Source of the DNA: an uncultured bacterium
Lineage (GTDB): Bacteria; Armatimonadota; UBA5829; DSUL01
Direction of reading: 5' to 3'
NCBI GenBank assembly: GCA_937967775.1
Contig: CALCJH010000061.1
Location: 1 to 9,172, forward strand
Length of the DNA stretch: 9,172 nucleotides
How positions within the stretch are numbered: position 1 is the stretch's first letter; every line of letters starts with the position of its first letter. The position numbers and the translations under genes are program-made. Positions 6,313 to 9,172 of the stretch are shown here, in pieces. The notes under the pieces were generated by a model. The model saw nothing but the letters and a program-made list of their open reading frames with translations. It had not been told where the DNA came from and searched no databases.

Positions 6313-7101
6313 ATGGGCATCACAGAGACTGCTGAATATCCGCTGACTGCGGAGCAGATCGAGTTCTACCGCCAGAACGGCTATGTCCGTCTGCCGGACG
6401 TGTTCACTATTGAGGAGCTGGAGGCGGCCCGCAAAGGAGTGGACGAGGCTGTCCGCCTGCGCGAAGAGATCTCGCAGGGCAACCTGGTGGACTCCGATTA
6501 TGCTCGCGTCTTTGTCCAGATGGTCAACCTCTGGCAAGCCAGCGATATCCTGCGGTCGTGCGTGCTGTCCGCCAAGCTGGCCTCAATCGCAAAGAGACTC
6601 TCCGGCTTCAGCCAAGTGCGCCTGTGGCATGATCATGCGCTGGTCAAGATGCCCGGCGACAGCAAGCCCTCACCCTGGCACCAGGATCTACCCTACTGGC
6701 CGCACGACCGGTCCGGCTCGCTCTCCTGCTGGATGGCGCTGGACGACGTCACGGAGGAGAACGGCTGCATGTGGTTTGTTCCCGGCTCGCATCGCTGGGG
6801 CCGGCTGGAGCCCATCAGCCTTACCGACCCACAGGACATCTTCTCCCTGGTGCCGGAGCCGAAAGAAAAGGATTTCACCCCTGTGCCGCAGCCGCTCACA
6901 GCGGGGAGCTGCACCTTCCACGATTCCCTGCTGTTCCACTACGCTGGCCCGAACCGGACCGACAGGCTGCGGCGGGCGCTCATCACAATCTACATGGAGG
7001 ACGGCACCTGCTACACCGGCGCACCCCACTGCGTGACGGACTCGCTGGGTCTGAAGCCGGGTGAGCTGCTCCAGGGAGACCTGTTTCCGGTGCTGGCCTG
7101 A
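6313..7101 (+). CDS. Phytanoyl-CoA dioxygenase (PhyH) family protein
   Basis: This 262-residue protein is a probable cytoplasmic Fe(II)/2-oxoglutarate-dependent oxygenase, a family that hydroxylates varied small molecules. Seen: an N-terminal LTAEQIEFYRQNGYVRLPDVFTIEELE (11-37, shortened here to its ends), the usual start of PhyH proteins; WHQDLPYWP (122-130), giving the HxD iron ligands His123 and Asp125; LSCWMALDDVTEENGCMWFVPGSH (137-160 in part), the conserved segment ending in PGSH; and FHYAGPNRTDRLRRAL (208-223), with the distal iron ligand His209 and Arg220 or Arg221 for 2-oxoglutarate. All the expected active-site residues are present, so it is probably active. The ATG start has GGAGAG five bases upstream (6302-6307). 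It is a single-gene unit, divergent from ricT and convergent with the next gene. The substrate cannot be read from sequence; sugar or lipid-derived compounds are possible from context but unproven. Confidence 0.9.
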   Translation: MGITETAEYPLTAEQIEFYRQNGYVRLPDVFTIEELEAARKGVDEAVRLREEISQGNLVDSDYARVFVQMVNLWQASDILRSCVLSAKLASIAKRLSGFSQVRLWHDHALVKMPGDSKPSPWHQDLPYWPHDRSGSLSCWMALDDVTEENGCMWFVPGSHRWGRLEPISLTDPQDIFSLVPEPKEKDFTPVPQPLTAGSCTFHDSLLFHYAGPNRTDRLRRALITIYMEDGTCYTGAPHCVTDSLGLKPGELLQGDLFPVLA

Positions 7102-7119
7102 CCTCCCGGATCAGGCCAG
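7093..7119. terminator. Perfect 9-bp hairpin between convergent genes, probable bidirectional terminator
   Basis: CTGGCCTGA (7093-7101) and TCAGGCCAG (7111-7119) are exact complements around a nine-base loop. The first arm contains the TGA stop of the PhyH gene; the second lies 18 bases beyond the stop of the convergent minus-strand gene. The symmetry suits termination from both sides. No T-run follows in either direction, so classical intrinsic termination is not proven; the stem could instead protect 3' ends. Confidence 0.55.
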
Positions 7120-7137
7120 AAAGTGGGGTGGGGTTCC

Positions 7138-8136
7138 TCAGTCCGCCGTCTGTGCGATGATGGGCGCGAGACTCGCAGCAAGCTCCTCATCATCGGCCGA
7201 GAACCGAACTGCCGGGAAAAGATACCACCGCTCCACGTGGATGACGCTCTCTCCCGGTTCCAGCCGCGCCAGCGGTCCCAGCGACTCCAGCTCCAGAAAC
7301 GTGCCCTTCGTGAACGTCTCGTAGTTGCAGCCCATGTCCGGGTAGCGCGCTCCGTCCTGGAACGGGTAGCGCTTGATGAACAGCGCTCCGTCCACCTGAT
7401 AGGCCGTCCAGCCCAGAGTGTTCAGCACACCCAGCTTTGTGGGGTTGTCATTGGCCGGGTCGGTGGTCACCCGGATGAAGCGCCTGCCCAGCTTCAGCCT
7501 GCTGTCGGAGAGATCCGTATAGTGCCAGAGTACCAGCGGACGGGCCGGCAACTTCTTCTCGTCGTGAGAGATGAACGGTTCCTGCGGGATCACCTGTTCT
7601 CCTCCCGGACGGACGATGGTTAACGCCCACGGGGCCAGTTCCACAGGCCACAGCCCCCGGTTTGTCAGGGTATGCCGAACCGTGACGCGGGAGCCCTGCG
7701 GAGCAAGCGTCACTGCGATCTGCTTCTGAATGCCCGTCGCCGGCTCCACCTTCTGCGTCAGCGTGACGGTGTCCCCGGAGACCTCCACCTCCACCGGATC
7801 GTTGTCCGGGGAGTAGCTTCGCGGCACCGCCTCGGGAGCGTGCCAGAGACGATGCCCGCCCATCGGCCGCCAGTCACCTAACTCCGTGCGCACCACCTCG
7901 TCGAACGGCATCTCCGAAAGGATATTCTGCCCCCCGGTAAAACGGTAGGCGATGATCCGGGGGCCGATATCCGTCGTGATGATGACGTCCACCCTTCCAT
8001 TTGTCAGCAGATAGCAGTTTGGCTGCCCGTAGTACTGGATCTTCTCGATGCTCACCTTCGCCTCCCCGGCCGCCGCGGTCAGGATGGCCGCAGCCGTCGC
8101 CGCCAGCAGTCCTCTCAACACTGTCCGGGCGTTCAC
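7138..8136 (-). CDS. Secreted DUF4380-like protein, probable mutarotase-like beta-sandwich
   Basis: From a GTG at 8136 this encodes 332 residues. Residues 1-26 look like a Sec signal peptide: basic start (Arg4, Arg8), alanine/leucine-rich core (10-23) and cleavage near AAAGEA-K. The mature part is beta-rich, with YLLTNGRVDVIITTDIGPRI (42-61), GGQNIL (68-73) and GGHRLWHAPEA (93-103). This pattern is like DUF4380 proteins, which share the fold of aldose-1-epimerase-like carbohydrate-active proteins. I recognise the family by pattern only, and its reaction is not established. The frame stays open upstream to 8196, overlapping the GH116 gene; the GTG is preferred because it directly precedes the signal peptide and has GGAAGGG seven bases upstream. 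It follows the GH116 gene by 37 bases, so an operon acting on the same glycoside is likely. A plain sugar-binding role is an alternative. Confidence 0.8.
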   Translation of the reverse strand: MNARTVLRGLLAATAAAILTAAAGEAKVSIEKIQYYGQPNCYLLTNGRVDVIITTDIGPRIIAYRFTGGQNILSEMPFDEVVRTELGDWRPMGGHRLWHAPEAVPRSYSPDNDPVEVEVSGDTVTLTQKVEPATGIQKQIAVTLAPQGSRVTVRHTLTNRGLWPVELAPWALTIVRPGGEQVIPQEPFISHDEKKLPARPLVLWHYTDLSDSRLKLGRRFIRVTTDPANDNPTKLGVLNTLGWTAYQVDGALFIKRYPFQDGARYPDMGCNYETFTKGTFLELESLGPLARLEPGESVIHVERWYLFPAVRFSADDEELAASLAPIIAQTAD

Positions 8137-8143
8137 TTCGCGT

Positions 8144-8154
8144 CCCTTCCTCCT
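8144..8154 (-). promoter_or_regulatory. Ribosome binding site deciding the GTG start of the DUF4380-like gene
   Basis: On the minus strand a purine run AGGAGGAAGGG ends seven bases before the GTG at 8136-8134. It sits wholly between the GH116 stop and this GTG, and argues against the longer start at 8196. Confidence 0.65.
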
Positions 8155-8173
8155 CTTTAGGCTCCGCTGGATT

Positions 8174-9172
8174 TTACTTTGCGGGCCGGTAGTCAATCCG
8201 CTTCACGGGGATCTCGCCCGAGCGCACCTCCAGGAACGGCTTGCCGTCCTTCAGTCCCACGATGCCATATCCCCCTGCCGTCGCCAGGAAGCTCCGGAAG
8301 TCTCCGCGGATGGAAGGGTGCAGATACAGCACCTGCTCCACGGCATCGTAGCGCGCCCCGGAGAGTCCCTGAAGCAGTCCGTAGGAGGCCATTGCCCGGG
8401 CATACCAGTGTCCGCACTCGTATTCGTTGAACGGGTTCCGGAACCGCCCATCGTACCGCTTGCGGCACTCCCGGACGATTTCCAGCCCTTCTTCCACCAT
8501 GCCTTCCAGCATCAGGTGCGAGGCCACCTGATACTCGATTCCTGTCCACACCTCGTTTGCGTATACGAACGGCAGCGAGAGTTGGCCGCCCTTGGGCCAG
8601 CTACACAGGAGCAGGCCCCCTTCCGTGCCGAATGCGTAGGTCGGCCTCTGGGTGTTGGCGTGGTCCGAGAGGTCCTTTCTCAGGTTGTATTTGTGAACGG
8701 CCTTCAGGTGGCTGTCCACCTTGGCGCGGTCCAGGAAGTCCGGTACTCCGCACACCTTCCCGATCCACGCGCCCAGCACTCCGTCCGAGAGACAGCCGGC
8801 CCCGTACTGATACTTCGGCCCCTCCCGTTCCAGCAGGCGGTTCGCTTCAGGCGTATCGTAGCGTGGAGGGCTCGCGTGCAGTCCTTCCCACATCACTTTC
8901 TGGAAGAAGTATTCTCCGTCGAAAAGGTCGCTCTCCATGGCATTCTGGCCCTTTTGGAGGAGCTCCTCATACAGTGGCTGCTCATCGCCCAGCGCGCGTC
9001 CCATCTCGCTGGCGGCCTTCAAAGCGCCCAAATAGAAGCTGGTGCACATTCCGTCCGGCCCCCAGAACTCAATGTCATACGTGTTATGGTGTGGCTCCAT
9101 CAGGAGACCGGTATGGTCCGGATCCCAGGTGGAGATGCAGTACTCCAGGCTCTGGCGCACCTGCGGCCACAG
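8174..9172 (-). CDS. GH116-type glycosidase (bile-acid beta-glucosidase/GBA2-like), C-terminal part
   Basis: The frame is open to the window edge at 9172 and ends with TAA at 8176-8174, giving 332 visible residues; the N-terminal part lies outside. It resembles the (alpha/alpha)6 catalytic domain of GH116 enzymes (beta-glucosidases, beta-xylosidases and GBA2-type glucosylceramidases). Visible residue numbers: WDPDHTGLLMEPHHNTYDIEF (16-36 in part) carries Glu26, which lines up with the GH116 nucleophile, and Asp33 of the TYD motif; GAGCLSDGVLGAWIGKVCGV (124-143) carries Asp130, the likely acid/base; NEVWTGIEY (206-214) and NPFNEYECGHWYARAM (246-261) carry Glu250 and Arg259, nine apart as in the sugar-binding pair of the family. 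These matches are from memory of the family, not an alignment. A GTG at 9160 is not the start, because conserved sequence continues upstream of it. Whether the protein is exported cannot be seen. Confidence 0.88.
   Translation of the reverse strand: MWPQVRQSLEYCISTWDPDHTGLLMEPHHNTYDIEFWGPDGMCTSFYLGALKAASEMGRALGDEQPLYEELLQKGQNAMESDLFDGEYFFQKVMWEGLHASPPRYDTPEANRLLEREGPKYQYGAGCLSDGVLGAWIGKVCGVPDFLDRAKVDSHLKAVHKYNLRKDLSDHANTQRPTYAFGTEGGLLLCSWPKGGQLSLPFVYANEVWTGIEYQVASHLMLEGMVEEGLEIVRECRKRYDGRFRNPFNEYECGHWYARAMASYGLLQGLSGARYDAVEQVLYLHPSIRGDFRSFLATAGGYGIVGLKDGKPFLEVRSGEIPVKRIDYRPAK

Noticed and set aside
6106..6537. Upstream extension of the ricT frame
   Set aside because: The extra 144 codons overlap the divergent PhyH gene and both candidate promoters, and the family N-terminus begins at the ATG at 6105.
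1..9172. Mobile element, phage, CRISPR or toxin-antitoxin content
   Set aside because: No transposase, integrase, terminal inverted repeats, regularly spaced repeats or small gene pairs were found; all eight genes are metabolic, housekeeping or membrane-type.

Overview
The window is gene-dense, GC-rich bacterial DNA. It holds eight protein-coding genes, two of them cut by the window edges, and no stretch above 300 bases without a gene; the largest gap is 6106-6312. I see no tRNA, rRNA, CRISPR array, transposase, integrase or attachment site. Four of the seven visible starts are GTG or TTG. A ricT-metG pairing, a MetRS with a fused C-terminal tRNA-binding domain, and many sugar-processing and dioxygenase-type genes suggest a free-living, carbohydrate-degrading bacterium of the Firmicutes/Armatimonadota/Chloroflexota side of the tree. 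That placement is an inference with low certainty.

Layout: (1) 1-1763, plus strand: the C-terminal part of a NagA-like amidohydrolase, then a Gfo/Idh/MocA-family oxidoreductase 17 bases downstream with a good ribosome binding site, probably one sugar-catabolic operon. (2) 6105-1768, minus strand: ricT (PSP1-domain protein), metG (methionyl-tRNA synthetase), a four-helix DUF2231 membrane protein and a five-bladed beta-propeller GH43-like protein. Gaps are 63 and 13 bases, then a 4-base ATGA overlap. The two convergent operons (1 and 2) end only 4 bases apart. (3) 6313-7101, plus strand: a phytanoyl-CoA dioxygenase (PhyH) family protein, divergent from ricT across a 207-base region with candidate promoters on both strands. 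(4) 9172-7138, minus strand: the C-terminal part of a GH116-type glycosidase, followed by a secreted DUF4380-like protein, convergent with the PhyH gene across a perfect 9-bp hairpin.

How it fits together: five or six of the eight genes look like sugar or glycoside metabolism (deacetylase-like, NAD-dependent oxidoreductase, beta-propeller glycosidase-like, GH116, mutarotase-like fold). They surround a housekeeping pair, ricT-metG, that is also found close together in Bacillus. I find no clear previously undescribed system. The most distinctive items are a 27-bp perfect palindrome inside the beta-propeller gene, which faces the end of the converging operon; the coupling of a membrane protein and a glycosidase-like protein to metG; an extra cysteine cluster at the RicT C-terminus; and a propeller protein and an oxidoreductase that depart from the usual motifs of their families.
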